Positions 1 through 8,549 of a DNA stretch of 64,000 nucleotides are shown one piece after another (the first letter of the stretch is position 1; every line of letters begins with the position of its first letter). Position numbers and translations under genes: made by a program. The DNA is from Flavivirga amylovorans (GTDB taxonomy: Bacteria; Bacteroidota; Bacteroidia; Flavobacteriales; Flavobacteriaceae), in the NCBI RefSeq assembly GCF_030540875.1, contig NZ_JAUOEM010000002.1:588926-652925 (forward strand), in the 5' to 3' direction. The notes under the pieces were generated by a model. That model was not told the origin of the DNA, did no database searches, and was given only the letters and a program-made list of their open reading frames with translations.

Positions 1-476
1 CCCAGAAACTCGAAAGCAAATCCTTTTTTGCTTACAAATTTACCTCCTAAAGAGATCCCTAGAGCAACGTTATTTGAAGTGCCATCTCTAAAGACATCTT
101 GACCAATACTACCATCGTAATAACCATCAAAATCTTTTTGAACATTATACATCCCAAAAGCTTCTAGGAAAAATCCCCAAGCATACTTATTGGAAAAATA
201 ATGTCTGTAAAAAGGAGTCAATGCAAATTCTTCATTGTAAATAGGACCATTATCATCATCAAATGATCTGTCATCAGAGTCATGTAAATTAAAAAAAACA
301 GATACACCTATAGAAGATTCTGAATCGATTAAATACTCATAAGAGAAATCAATAGATTTAAAAATAATAGCATTAAATGCATTTAGTTTTATTTCATGAG
401 ATTTTATATTTTCTTCTTCTTGAGAAAAGGAAAAGTATGACACTAGGAGTAATAATAAACAAAGTACTTTTTTCAT
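1..476 (-). CDS. Outer-membrane beta-barrel-like protein, C-terminal part cut by window edge
   Basis: The reading frame starts at an ATG at 476-474 on the minus strand and runs off the left edge, giving about 158 residues. The first 19 residues, MKKVLCLLLLLVSYFSFSQ, are a clear Sec signal peptide ending in the SFSQ pattern common in flavobacterial exported proteins. The mature part alternates hydrophobic and polar residues and has stretches typical of small outer-membrane beta-barrels (SIDFSYEYLID, LTPFYRHYFSNKYAWGFFLEA, NVALGISLGGKFV). This suggests a porin-like or OmpW/DUF3575-type barrel in the outer membrane. The precise family and function cannot be assigned from a fragment. It is transcribed in the same direction as the Lrp gene, but about 145 bases separate them. 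Confidence 0.7.
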   Translation of the reverse strand, partial: MKKVLCLLLLLVSYFSFSQEEENIKSHEIKLNAFNAIIFKSIDFSYEYLIDSESSIGVSVFFNLHDSDDRSFDDDNGPIYNEEFALTPFYRHYFSNKYAWGFFLEAFGMYNVQKDFDGYYDGSIGQDVFRDGTSNNVALGISLGGKFVSKKGFAFEFL

Positions 477-620
477 AATTTAGATTTAAGATTAAATATG
501 GCTTATAATCAATAACTGTACCATCTAAAAGATGAAGTGTTAATAAAAAGGTTGCTTAAGAAAAGCGCTTATTTTTTATGAAGGAAAAGGAGTGAGTACA
601 AACCTTTTAGTTATTATTCA

Positions 621-1091
621 TTAAATTTTTATTTGTCTGTTAATTTGTTGATCTAAAGAAATGATAGATTCTGTTCTTAAAACGCCTACTATGGTTTGAA
701 TTTTATTATTTAATAATAGCATTAAATGATTGTTATTGTAAGCCAGCATTTTGATAAAAATATTCCAATCGCCAGTTGTGTAATGGCATTCTAAAACCTC
801 TGGAACTTTTTTTAAAGCTCTAATAACATCTTCTGTATTTACAGCCTTCTCAAGATAAATACCAACAAAAGTCATGGTTGTATAGCCCAAAACTTTTGGA
901 TCTATAATGAATTGTGAACCAGAAATAAGTTTAGATTTTTCTAATTTTCGTAAACGTTGATGGATAGCAGCGCCAGAAATACCAACATTACGAGCTATTT
1001 CTAAAATAGGTATTCTTGCATCTTCTGTTAATGCGCGCAGTATTTTTTTATCAATCCCATCTATTATTATAGGCTTGTTTTTAGACTTCAT
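621..1091 (-). CDS. Lrp/AsnC-family transcriptional regulator
   Basis: A 156-residue protein with the two-part Lrp/AsnC layout. The N-terminal winged helix-turn-helix covers about residues 12-60 (IDKKILRALTEDARIPILEI, then GISGAAIHQRLRKLEKSKLI). The C-terminal RAM ligand-binding domain covers about residues 70-150 and contains VGIYLEKA and the VLECHYTTGDWNIFIKM stretch. Family members bind DNA as dimers or octamers and respond to amino acids. The gene lies 157 bases downstream of saccharopine dehydrogenase on the same strand, so a role in regulating lysine catabolism is a reasonable inference, but it is not proven. Length is normal for the family. The ATG start matches the usual distance to the helix-turn-helix. 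Confidence 0.93.
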   Translation of the reverse strand: MKSKNKPIIIDGIDKKILRALTEDARIPILEIARNVGISGAAIHQRLRKLEKSKLISGSQFIIDPKVLGYTTMTFVGIYLEKAVNTEDVIRALKKVPEVLECHYTTGDWNIFIKMLAYNNNHLMLLLNNKIQTIVGVLRTESIISLDQQINRQIKI

Positions 1092-1220
1092 TAGTTGAAT
1101 TTTAAAACATAAAAATAACTATTTGATTTCAAATTGAAACTGTTTTATGTAAAAGGTTACTCATTAAGCCATGTTTTATAACCTCTATTAAATGAAAAAT
1201 ATATTCAATTCGTTTTGCCC

Positions 1221-1240
1221 CATCGAATGCAGTCGAGAGG
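1221..1240. repeat. Single copy of a CTCGACTGCATTCG intergenic repeat
   Basis: The minus strand here reads CCTCTCGACTGCATTCGATG. The core CTCGACTGCATTCG recurs exactly at 22596-22609 inside a hairpin element. It lies just past the 3' end of the saccharopine dehydrogenase gene and has no coding sense, so it looks like a solitary fragment of a dispersed repeat. Confidence 0.5.
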
Positions 1241-1248
1241 GTTTTAAA

Positions 1249-2613
1249 CTAATTATTTAATGGATTGTAACCTAAATAAGGAACCTCTTTTTCATGAAAA
1301 GTTACACCAAAAGTTTCCAGTTCTTTTAAAATAGGTTCGTAAACTTCTTTTGTAATAGGGATTTGAACACCAGGGGAGGTGATTTTTTTATTCAGAATAG
1401 CCAGAGTAGCCATGGCAACAGGTAAGCCGACGGTTTTTGCCATAGCTGTATAAGTTTGATCTTCACCTAAAACGACCATATTAGCGTCTATTTGATATTT
1501 TTCCCCATCTTTCTCGTAACCGAATTTATGATACATGACAATCATATCCTTATCATCCGAATCAAGCGTCCAACTGTCCATGAGTATTTTTTGAAGTATT
1601 TGAGCAGGAGTAGCTTTTTGAAGTCCTACTTTCTTTTCAGGATTAAAGATATCAAGCTCTATAAGTTTGTCCCATACAATATCATCCTGATCAATCTTAA
1701 GCGCATGTCTTAGCTTCAATTCTACAGAATCAAAAGGGCTATAGGTTAAAAAGGCATTGATAAAATCACGATAACTCATGTTTTCACTATCGTCTATCGT
1801 ATAACTATCATCCGTCATTCCTAATATGACAAAAATATTCCACGCACGACTAAAACCAACACGCCTTATAGTGCCTCTATATAATGTTTTAACATTATCA
1901 AGACCATAAATGCTTTGATATTTTAAAGAATCTCTATTGGCATAAACTTCAAAACGACCATAATTATCAATATCCAGAAACTCAGTGCGCCTAAATAAAC
2001 GGTGATAAGGGATATATTTATAAGTGCCTTCCTGTAAAAATTTAGCCGTCCCGCCTTGCCCAGCAGTAACTACGTTCCTTGGGTTCCAGGTGAATTTATA
2101 ATTCCATAAGTTATTATCACTTTCGGGAGCTACTAAACCACCCGTAAATGATTCAAACAAAATTATTTTTCCACCCTTGTTACGTATACGATCTAAAACT
2201 TGCATCGCGCTCATGTGATCTATACCTGGATCTACACCAATTTCATTCATAAGTACAAGCCCTTTGGCTTTGGCATCGTCATCTAAAGCTTGCATTTCTG
2301 GACTTACGTAAGAAGCTGTTACCATATGCTTTCCTAGTAAAACACAATCTTTGGCAACTTCTATATGAAAACGAGCAGGTAGCATGGATACTACAATATC
2401 TGCATTTTTTATAGCATCAGTACGAGATGCTTCATCGAAAATATCCAATAATATAGCTTTCGCATTTTTATGATTATCAATCAGTTTTTTAGCAGCATTA
2501 ATGTTTAAATCGCCAACGGTAATGAAAAGATTTTCAGAAGTCGATTTATCTAATAAATATTTTAGAAGACTGGAAGCCGATTTTCCTGAGCCAATGACTA
2601 AAATTTTTCGCAT
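1249..2613 (-). CDS. Saccharopine dehydrogenase family protein (lysine catabolism)
   Basis: A 454-residue saccharopine dehydrogenase/reductase-like oxidoreductase. The N-terminus is a Rossmann NAD(P)-binding fold (KILVIGSGKSASSLLKYLL, residues 3-21), followed by the acidic strand end near VGDLN. The middle contains the saccharopine dehydrogenase C-terminal domain, with MNEIGVDPGIDHMSAM and a conserved ESFTGGLVAP segment. The enzyme would interconvert saccharopine with lysine or with aminoadipate semialdehyde plus glutamate in the cytosol. Which half-reaction is used cannot be read from sequence alone. The length agrees with the LYS9-type subfamily. The Lrp regulator follows on the same strand, and a glutaryl-CoA dehydrogenase lies further on at 26.8 kb. 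Both fit a lysine-degradation role. Confidence 0.85.
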   Translation of the reverse strand: MRKILVIGSGKSASSLLKYLLDKSTSENLFITVGDLNINAAKKLIDNHKNAKAILLDIFDEASRTDAIKNADIVVSMLPARFHIEVAKDCVLLGKHMVTASYVSPEMQALDDDAKAKGLVLMNEIGVDPGIDHMSAMQVLDRIRNKGGKIILFESFTGGLVAPESDNNLWNYKFTWNPRNVVTAGQGGTAKFLQEGTYKYIPYHRLFRRTEFLDIDNYGRFEVYANRDSLKYQSIYGLDNVKTLYRGTIRRVGFSRAWNIFVILGMTDDSYTIDDSENMSYRDFINAFLTYSPFDSVELKLRHALKIDQDDIVWDKLIELDIFNPEKKVGLQKATPAQILQKILMDSWTLDSDDKDMIVMYHKFGYEKDGEKYQIDANMVVLGEDQTYTAMAKTVGLPVAMATLAILNKKITSPGVQIPITKEVYEPILKELETFGVTFHEKEVPYLGYNPLNN

Positions 2614-2694
2614 AATAAGAATAGTTAACTTAGTTTTGTAAAAACGAATTTAATAAATACATTAGGTTTTAATAGTCTTAACGAAACACATATT

Positions 2695-3096
2695 ATGAAC
2701 AAAAAAATAGTAATAACGGCTTCCTTTTTTGGTTTATTAGCTGTTGTTTTTGGCGCATTTGGAGCCCATGCGTTAAAAGAATTAATTACAGTTGAAGCAA
2801 AACAAACTTTTGAGACAGGTGTGAGATATCAGATGTATCATGCTATTTTACTACTATTTGTAGGAAGTACTACATATATTCAACAAAAGACGAAGAACGT
2901 TTTATACTATTTAATTGTATTGGGAATCATTTTATTCTCAGGATCTATTTATGGATTAGCAACAAATTTGTTAACAACTTTTGATTTCAAAACGATCGGT
3001 TTTATAACTCCAATAGGTGGAATGCTCCTAATTTTAGCATGGGGCGTTATGATTGCGAATTTCTTAAAAATTGAATCTAAAAACGATAATCAATAA
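2695..3096 (+). CDS. DUF423 family small membrane protein
   Basis: A 133-residue integral membrane protein with about four hydrophobic segments: residues 4-24 (VITASFFGLLAVVFGAFGAH), 45-62, 68-90 and 100-125. The start KKIVITASFFGLLAVVFGAF and the following GAHALKE motif are the signature of the DUF423/YgdD family. The molecular function of the family is unknown. The gene is divergent from saccharopine dehydrogenase, with 81 bases between the starts, and lies 57 bases upstream of pckA. That gap carries its own promoter-like box, so the two need not be one operon. Confidence 0.9.
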   Translation: MNKKIVITASFFGLLAVVFGAFGAHALKELITVEAKQTFETGVRYQMYHAILLLFVGSTTYIQQKTKNVLYYLIVLGIILFSGSIYGLATNLLTTFDFKTIGFITPIGGMLLILAWGVMIANFLKIESKNDNQ

Positions 3097-3119
3097 CGGA
3101 TAATTTAAAATAATTGTTT

Positions 3120-3127
3120 TAGTTTTG
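3120..3127 (+). promoter_or_regulatory. -7 box of a Bacteroidetes promoter for pckA
   Basis: TAGTTTTG matches the TAnnTTTG -7 consensus and lies 27 bases before the pckA ATG. No clear -33 TTTG is present at the usual 19-base spacing, so this is a partial match only. Confidence 0.4.
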
Positions 3128-3153
3128 CACAATAAATAATTTTACAACAAATT

Positions 3154-4770
3154 ATGATAAACGATAATCAAGTTACGAAAACGATTTCGCTGGAAGCATA
3201 TGGAATTAAAAATGCCAATGTACAGTATCAACTTTCACCAGAACAACTTCATAAAATTACGATTGAAAAGGGCTTAGGTTATGAAGCATCGTCAGGAGCT
3301 TTAGCAGTTAATACAGGTGAGTTTACTGGGCGCTCTCCAAAAGATCGATTTATTGTTAAAGATGATATAACAAAAGATCGAGTTTGGTGGGGTGATATTA
3401 ATATTCCGTTTGATGCAGACAAATTTGATATATTATATAATAAGGTTGTTAATTATTTATCTAATAAAGAAATTTTTGTAAGAGATAGTTATGCTTGTGC
3501 AGATGAAGATTATAAGTTGAATATTCGCGTGATTAACGAATACCCTTGGAGCAATCAATTTGCTTACAATATGTTTTTAAGACCAACAGAAGAAGAGTTA
3601 ACAGGCTTTGATCCAGAATGGACAGTGGTTAACGCTCCAGGTTTTATGGCGAATCCGGAAGAGGATGGAACACGTCAACATAATTTTGCTATTTTAAATT
3701 TTTCTAAAAAAATAGCATTAATTGGAGGTACAGGATATACTGGAGAGATTAAAAAAGGTATTTTTTCAGCTCTTAATTTTATACTTCCAGTATTTAAAAA
3801 CACATTACCAATGCATTGTAGCGCAAATGTAGGTAAGGAAGGTGATACGGCTATTTTCTTTGGATTGTCCGGTACAGGAAAAACAACGTTATCAACAGAT
3901 CCAAATAGAAGTTTAATTGGAGATGACGAGCATGGTTGGACTGCAGGAAATTCAGTGTTTAATTTTGAAGGTGGATGCTATGCTAAGGTTATTAATCTTT
4001 CTAGAGATAATGAACCAGAAATATACGATGCCATTAAAAAGGGAGCTATTCTGGAAAATGTTATTTTAGATGCAGATGGTCACGTAAATTTTGAAGATAC
4101 GTCAATTACTCAAAATACAAGAGTTAGTTATCCAATCGAACATATTGAAAATATTCAAATACCTTCAACTGGTGAGAATCCAAAAAATATTTTCTTTTTA
4201 ACAGCTGATGCCTTTGGGGTATTGCCTCCAATATCTAAATTAACACCTAGTCAAGCGGCCTACCATTTTATTTCTGGATATACAGCAAAAGTAGCTGGAA
4301 CAGAAGCTGGGGTTAAAGAACCACAGCCATCTTTTTCGGCCTGTTTTGGTGCGCCTTTTATGCCTTTGCACCCAGCTAAATATGCCGAAATGTTAAGCGA
4401 AAAAATGATACAGTCTGGGGTTAATGTGTGGTTGGTAAATACAGGTTGGACTGGTGGTCCTTACGGTATTGGTACAAGAATGAAATTAAAGTATACGCGT
4501 GCTATGATTAACGCTGTATTAAATGGTGATTTAGGTTTATATAACTATGATGATTACCATATCCATTCGGTTTTTGGTGTTGCACAACCTAGAGAATGCC
4601 CTGGAGTGCCAACGAGTGTTTTAAGCCCTAGGGCGACTTGGAACGATGATGAAAATTATTATAAAACAGCATTTAAATTAACCAATGCGTTTCGTGAGAA
4701 TTTCAAAAAATTTGAAGCACATTGTAATGAGGAAATCAGACGTGGCGGTCCGCAACGTTATGCCTTTTAA
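3154..4770 (+). CDS. pckA: Phosphoenolpyruvate carboxykinase (ATP)
   Basis: A 538-residue ATP-dependent PEP carboxykinase. It converts oxaloacetate plus ATP to PEP, CO2 and ADP at the entry to gluconeogenesis, in the cytosol. Visible motifs are the kinase-1a P-loop GLSGTGKTT (residues 237-245), the kinase-2 metal-binding segment LIGDDEHGW (about 254-262), the oxaloacetate-binding TGRSPKDRF (58-66), and NTGWTGGPYG near residue 430. Length is normal for the family. It stands alone, with a strong hairpin terminator at its 3' end. A second, unrelated candidate PEPCK (23212-26703) lies 18 kb away. Confidence 0.98.
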   Translation: MINDNQVTKTISLEAYGIKNANVQYQLSPEQLHKITIEKGLGYEASSGALAVNTGEFTGRSPKDRFIVKDDITKDRVWWGDINIPFDADKFDILYNKVVNYLSNKEIFVRDSYACADEDYKLNIRVINEYPWSNQFAYNMFLRPTEEELTGFDPEWTVVNAPGFMANPEEDGTRQHNFAILNFSKKIALIGGTGYTGEIKKGIFSALNFILPVFKNTLPMHCSANVGKEGDTAIFFGLSGTGKTTLSTDPNRSLIGDDEHGWTAGNSVFNFEGGCYAKVINLSRDNEPEIYDAIKKGAILENVILDADGHVNFEDTSITQNTRVSYPIEHIENIQIPSTGENPKNIFFLTADAFGVLPPISKLTPSQAAYHFISGYTAKVAGTEAGVKEPQPSFSACFGAPFMPLHPAKYAEMLSEKMIQSGVNVWLVNTGWTGGPYGIGTRMKLKYTRAMINAVLNGDLGLYNYDDYHIHSVFGVAQPRECPGVPTSVLSPRATWNDDENYYKTAFKLTNAFRENFKKFEAHCNEEIRRGGPQRYAF

Positions 4771-4790
4771 ATATAAAGAAGTAGTTAAAT

Positions 4791-4910
4791 AAAAAAAGAG
4801 GGCGTCTAAAAAGTTTTTTCAAGTCCTTGAGAATTGCGTATTTGAAAAATCTCTCCGATACCTATCCGAATAAAAAAGAGGCTGTCTTGACTTTTTAGAC
4901 AGCCTCTTTT
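4791..4910. repeat. Inverted-repeat element, GAGGCTGTCTAAAAAGT family, copy 1
   Basis: The left arm AAAAGAGGGCGTCTAAAAAGT (ending at 4814) is an imperfect reverse complement of the right arm ACTTTTTAGACAGCCTCTTTT (4890-4910), with two mismatches in 21 bases. About 75 bases lie between the arms. Related pairs occur at 22528-22654 and 59210-59347, and a lone right arm at 56212-56232. It fills the space between the convergent pckA and hemD genes. Confidence 0.7.
4874..4910. terminator. Strong bidirectional terminator between pckA and hemD
   Basis: A perfect 14-base-pair stem, AAAAGAGGCTGTCT (4874-4887) with AGACAGCCTCTTTT (4897-4910), and a 9-base loop. The flanking A and T runs would let it stop transcription from both convergent genes. 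It forms the right end of the larger inverted-repeat element. Confidence 0.85.
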
Positions 4911-4929
4911 CTCTATAAGAATTTTAAGT

Positions 4930-5679
4930 TTATTTTCCTTTATTAACTTTATCAATATACTTCTGTAAAGCCATTGTCATTGATGGTGTTTCTGGTGTTG
5001 GTGCAGCAATATCTACTCGCAACCCTTTTTCTTCTACAGCTTTTATTGTTGTATTTCCAAAAACAGCAATTCGTGTATCGTTTTGCTTAAAATCTGGAAA
5101 ATTATGAAATAAAGATTCTATTCCAGAAGGACTGAAAAAGACTAAAACATCATAATATACATTCGCTAAATCAGACAGATCACTAACCACAGTTTTGTAA
5201 AAAGTAGCTTGTTTCCAATTAACACCTAAAGCATCTAAAGTTTCAGGCACAGCTGGTTTTACCTTATCTGTATTAGGTAACAAGAAGGTTTCTTCTTTAT
5301 ATTTTTTAATTAATGGGGATAATTCAGCAAACGTACGTTTACCAACATAAATTTTACGTTTTCTGTATACCACATATTTTTGTAGATAAAAAGCAACAGC
5401 TTCAGACTGACAGAAATACTTCATGGAGTCAGGAACTTTGAATCGCATTTCTTCAGCAATTCTAAAAAAATGATCAACAGCATTTCTACTTGTTAAAATA
5501 ATAGCTGTGTAATTATTTAAATCTACCTTTTGATGTCTAATTTCTTTGGCAGATACACCTTCAACATGAATAAAAGGTCTGAAATCTATTTTTACCTTTT
5601 GCTTTTCTTGTAAATCAAAGTAGGGTGAGTTCTCTATTTTGGGTTCTGGTTGAGATACTAGAATTGTTTTTACTTTCAT
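4930..5679 (-). CDS. hemD: Uroporphyrinogen-III synthase
   Basis: A 249-residue HemD-family protein, which closes and inverts hydroxymethylbilane to uroporphyrinogen III in heme synthesis. Sequence is poorly conserved in this family. The recognisable parts are the N-terminal ILVSQPEP start, the ILTSRNAVDHFFRIAEE segment (about residues 60-77), and the C-terminal VLVFFSPSGIESLFHNFPDF followed by AVFGNTTIKAVEEKGLRVDI, which forms the second Rossmann-like lobe. It lies 23 bases downstream of a DUF4271 membrane protein on the same strand, an arrangement I recall as common in Flavobacteriaceae. The length is normal. Confidence 0.9.
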   Translation of the reverse strand: MKVKTILVSQPEPKIENSPYFDLQEKQKVKIDFRPFIHVEGVSAKEIRHQKVDLNNYTAIILTSRNAVDHFFRIAEEMRFKVPDSMKYFCQSEAVAFYLQKYVVYRKRKIYVGKRTFAELSPLIKKYKEETFLLPNTDKVKPAVPETLDALGVNWKQATFYKTVVSDLSDLANVYYDVLVFFSPSGIESLFHNFPDFKQNDTRIAVFGNTTIKAVEEKGLRVDIAAPTPETPSMTMALQKYIDKVNKGK

Positions 5680-5702
5680 ACGGGTAAGTAGTTTGTTCTC
5701 TA

Positions 5703-6350
5703 TTATTTGGTAATAAACACCTTATACAAAATGACGTAAGGTGAGATTTCGAGAGTGCAAAGATACAAAATAAAATAAAAATAATTGTGTTTTATTAAAC
5801 TTTGATGTGTTTTAAAAGAAGTTATTAGCCCAATAATATTAACAATTAGCAATAAAATAATTACGAAATAGATAATTGGTAAAGAGGGGTTAAAACTAAA
5901 TAGTAGAAAAGCGTTTATAGGAAGTAATAATACACCTAAGAAATTTTTATAGCTAATTTTTTGAAAAAGATATTGATCTATTAACTTATCAATTCCAAAA
6001 AGACTCCCAATAAGTCGTTCAATAAGAACCTTTATCAAGATAAAAACAGCAATACCAAAAGATAGTTTAAACATTAAATCTATTGAAAGCGATTTGCTGT
6101 TAGTTATATTTTGGTAAGCGATGAAGCTAAAAACAGATAATGAAAGAATTAAGTTGCCAAATAATAAGGCATCAAATTTGTCAAGAAATTTTTGTTCTCT
6201 AGAATAAATCTTTAAGTATTTGTAATTTCCTAAAACAAATATAAAGTCATCAAAACGTTTTGGGGATACTAATTTTGCCACAGCGACAACAACTAGTCCT
6301 GTGACTAATAAAATGGTATATAATTCATTTGATACAATATCCCGAAGCAT
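5703..6350 (-). CDS. DUF4271 domain membrane protein
   Basis: A 215-residue integral membrane protein with about six hydrophobic helices: roughly residues 11-27, 66-84, 95-112, 138-155, 158-178 and 190-210. It has the FVLGNYKYLKIYSREQKFLD segment between helices one and two. It matches the DUF4271 family of Bacteroidetes, whose function is unknown. It precedes hemD by 23 bases on the same strand, so the two are probably co-transcribed. The shared operon hints at, but does not prove, a link to heme synthesis or the cell envelope. Confidence 0.85.
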   Translation of the reverse strand: MLRDIVSNELYTILLVTGLVVVAVAKLVSPKRFDDFIFVLGNYKYLKIYSREQKFLDKFDALLFGNLILSLSVFSFIAYQNITNSKSLSIDLMFKLSFGIAVFILIKVLIERLIGSLFGIDKLIDQYLFQKISYKNFLGVLLLPINAFLLFSFNPSLPIIYFVIILLLIVNIIGLITSFKTHQSLIKHNYFYFILYLCTLEISPYVILYKVFITK

Positions 6351-6429
6351 GGTATAAAATTATCATAATTATTAATAATAGACTTATAATTATTAAGGAA
6401 TATTTAAAAAAAATGAGCGGTTATTAATG

Positions 6430-6437
6430 TACATTTG
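6430..6437 (+). promoter_or_regulatory. -7 box upstream of the GT2-pyrC operon
   Basis: TACATTTG matches TAnnTTTG and ends 34 bases before the ATG at 6472. The -33 element is not convincing, so only the -7 part is supported. Confidence 0.4.
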
Positions 6438-6471
6438 CTAAAAATTAAAAAGATTTTAATAAAGTTAGAGA

Positions 6472-7194
6472 ATGAAAGATACGGTTGTTATCATTCCAAC
6501 ATACAATGAAATAGAAAACATTGAGGCTATTATAAAAGCTGTTTTCTCTCAATCTGATAGTATTCACATTCTTGTTGTTGATGATAATTCACCAGACTTA
6601 ACGGCTTTAAAGGTCAAAGAACTTCAAGCTGATTTCCCAAACAGATTATTCTTAGAAATTCGAAAAGAAAAGTCGGGATTAGGAACTGCTTATATTTATG
6701 GTTTTAAATGGTGTTTAAATAAGCACTATGAGTATATTTTTGAAATGGACGCAGATTTTTCACATAATCCAGACGATTTGATTAAATTATATAATGCTTG
6801 TCACATAGATGGAGCAGATTTATCTATAGGATCTAGGTATGTTACAGGTGTTAATGTTGTTAATTGGCCAATGAACCGTGTTCTTATGTCTTATTGTGCA
6901 TCAAAATATGTACGTATTATTACAGGCATGAAAATTCATGATACAACGGCAGGCTATGTTTGTTATAAACGTCATGTTCTTGAGACAATAAATTTGGACG
7001 CTATAAAGTTTATTGGTTATGCGTTTCAAATTGAAATGAAATTTAAAACCTATTTAAAGAAGTTTAAAATTATAGAAATACCGGTTATTTTTACAGATAG
7101 AACAAAAGGAGAATCAAAACTGAGTTCTGGTATTATCTCTGAAGCTATTTTTGGAGTTATTTCGATGAAACTTAAAAGTCTTTTTAAAAAATAA
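6472..7194 (+). CDS. GT2 polyprenol-phosphate glycosyltransferase (dolichyl-phosphate mannose synthase-like)
   Basis: A 240-residue family 2 glycosyltransferase with a GT-A fold. The nucleotide-binding start VVIIPTYNEIENIEAII (residues 4-20) is followed by VVDDNSPD, and the metal-binding acidic motif is FEMDADFSHNPDDL. The later GSRYVTG and the DTTAGYVCYKR segment fit soluble polyprenol monophosphomannose synthases. There is no C-terminal membrane domain, so it would act at the inner face of the cytoplasmic membrane, transferring a sugar from an NDP-sugar to a polyprenyl phosphate. It is the first gene of an operon: dihydroorotase begins 8 bases after it ends. Confidence 0.9.
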   Translation: MKDTVVIIPTYNEIENIEAIIKAVFSQSDSIHILVVDDNSPDLTALKVKELQADFPNRLFLEIRKEKSGLGTAYIYGFKWCLNKHYEYIFEMDADFSHNPDDLIKLYNACHIDGADLSIGSRYVTGVNVVNWPMNRVLMSYCASKYVRIITGMKIHDTTAGYVCYKRHVLETINLDAIKFIGYAFQIEMKFKTYLKKFKIIEIPVIFTDRTKGESKLSSGIISEAIFGVISMKLKSLFKK

Positions 7195-7202
7195 GAATTT
7201 AT

Positions 7203-8549
7203 ATGAAATTAAAATCGACACTTATTAAGAATGCGAATATTGTAAATGAAGGCGTTATTTTTAATGGCGACATATTAATTGAAGGTGAGTACATTAAAAA
7301 AATAGGAAAATCTATAAGTGCTAAATCTGCCGATGTGCTTGTTGTAGATGCCGAAGGAAAATACTTATTACCTGGAGCTATCGATGATCAAGTTCATTTT
7401 AGAGAACCAGGATTAACACATAAAGGTAATATAGAAACTGAATCTAGAGCCGCTATTGCAGGAGGGATCACCTCTTTTATAGAAATGCCTAATACAACCC
7501 CTCAAACAACAACCATTGAGAAATTGGAAGAGAAGTTTGAAGTAGCGGCAAAAACGTCTTTAGCTAATTATTCGTTTATGTTTGGAGGCACTAATGATAA
7601 TTTAGATGAAATTCTAAAATTAGATATAAATCAAGCAGCAGGTCTGAAACTATTCTTAGGATCTTCAACAGGTAATATGTTGGTTGATGACCTAGATGTT
7701 CTGGAGAAGATTTTCAGGAGTACCAAAATGGTTATTTCTGTTCATTGCGAAGATGAAGGTACCATAAGAAAGAATCTTAAAGAACATTTAGAAACGTATG
7801 GAGATGACATTCCTATTAAATATCATCCAAAAATAAGAAGCGAAGAAGCTTGTTATTTGTCATCTTCAAGGGCGATAGAATTAGCCAAGAAAACGGGGGC
7901 AAGATTGCATGTATTTCATCTTTCAACCGGAAAAGAAACTAATCTATTTGACAATAAGACTCCTTTAAAAGATAAAAAGATTACCTCAGAAGTTTGTACA
8001 CATCACTTGTGGTTTAGTGATGAAGATTATGATGAAAAAGGGACTTTTATTAAGTGGAATCCAGCGGTTAAAACCAAAGAAGATAGAGCGCAATTATGGG
8101 AAGCTTTATTAGATGATAGAATAGATGTTTTAGCTACCGATCATGCACCGCATACTTTAGAGGAAAAGAAAAATATTTACACCAAGGCACCGTCAGGAGG
8201 CCCGTTAGTACAACATGCATTGCCAGCCATGTTGGAAATGTGTCATAAAGGCAGAATTACTTTGGAGAAAGTCGTTGAAAAAATGTGTCATAACCCAGCA
8301 ATTCTATTTCAAATTGCAAGGAGAGGTTTTATAAAGGAAGGTTATTTTGCAGATTTGGTGTTGGTAGATTTAAATAATCCGTGGACAGTAAAGAAAGATA
8401 ATATTTTATATAAGTGTGAATGGTCTCCGTTTGAAGGAACAACATTTAAATCAAGAGTTACGCATACCTTTTTAAACGGTAGTTTAGTGTACCAAAACTC
8501 TAAATTTAATGGTGTAAAAGCAGCAAAACGATTAACTTTTAATAGATGA
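7203..8549 (+). CDS. pyrC: Dihydroorotase
   Basis: A 448-residue class I dihydroorotase-type amidohydrolase, catalysing the reversible cyclisation of carbamoyl aspartate to dihydroorotate in pyrimidine synthesis. The metal-site region is DDQVHFREPG (residues 61-70). The usual first histidine of the HxH motif is Gln63, while His65 remains. Other ligand regions are the SVHCEDEG and VFHLSTGKE segments, CTHHLWF, and the aspartate in ATDHAPHTLEEKK. I recall that Bacteroidetes dihydroorotases generally show this Gln, so activity is likely. It overlaps the downstream DUF4296 gene by 4 bases (ATGA). Confidence 0.93.
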   Translation: MKLKSTLIKNANIVNEGVIFNGDILIEGEYIKKIGKSISAKSADVLVVDAEGKYLLPGAIDDQVHFREPGLTHKGNIETESRAAIAGGITSFIEMPNTTPQTTTIEKLEEKFEVAAKTSLANYSFMFGGTNDNLDEILKLDINQAAGLKLFLGSSTGNMLVDDLDVLEKIFRSTKMVISVHCEDEGTIRKNLKEHLETYGDDIPIKYHPKIRSEEACYLSSSRAIELAKKTGARLHVFHLSTGKETNLFDNKTPLKDKKITSEVCTHHLWFSDEDYDEKGTFIKWNPAVKTKEDRAQLWEALLDDRIDVLATDHAPHTLEEKKNIYTKAPSGGPLVQHALPAMLEMCHKGRITLEKVVEKMCHNPAILFQIARRGFIKEGYFADLVLVDLNNPWTVKKDNILYKCEWSPFEGTTFKSRVTHTFLNGSLVYQNSKFNGVKAAKRLTFNR

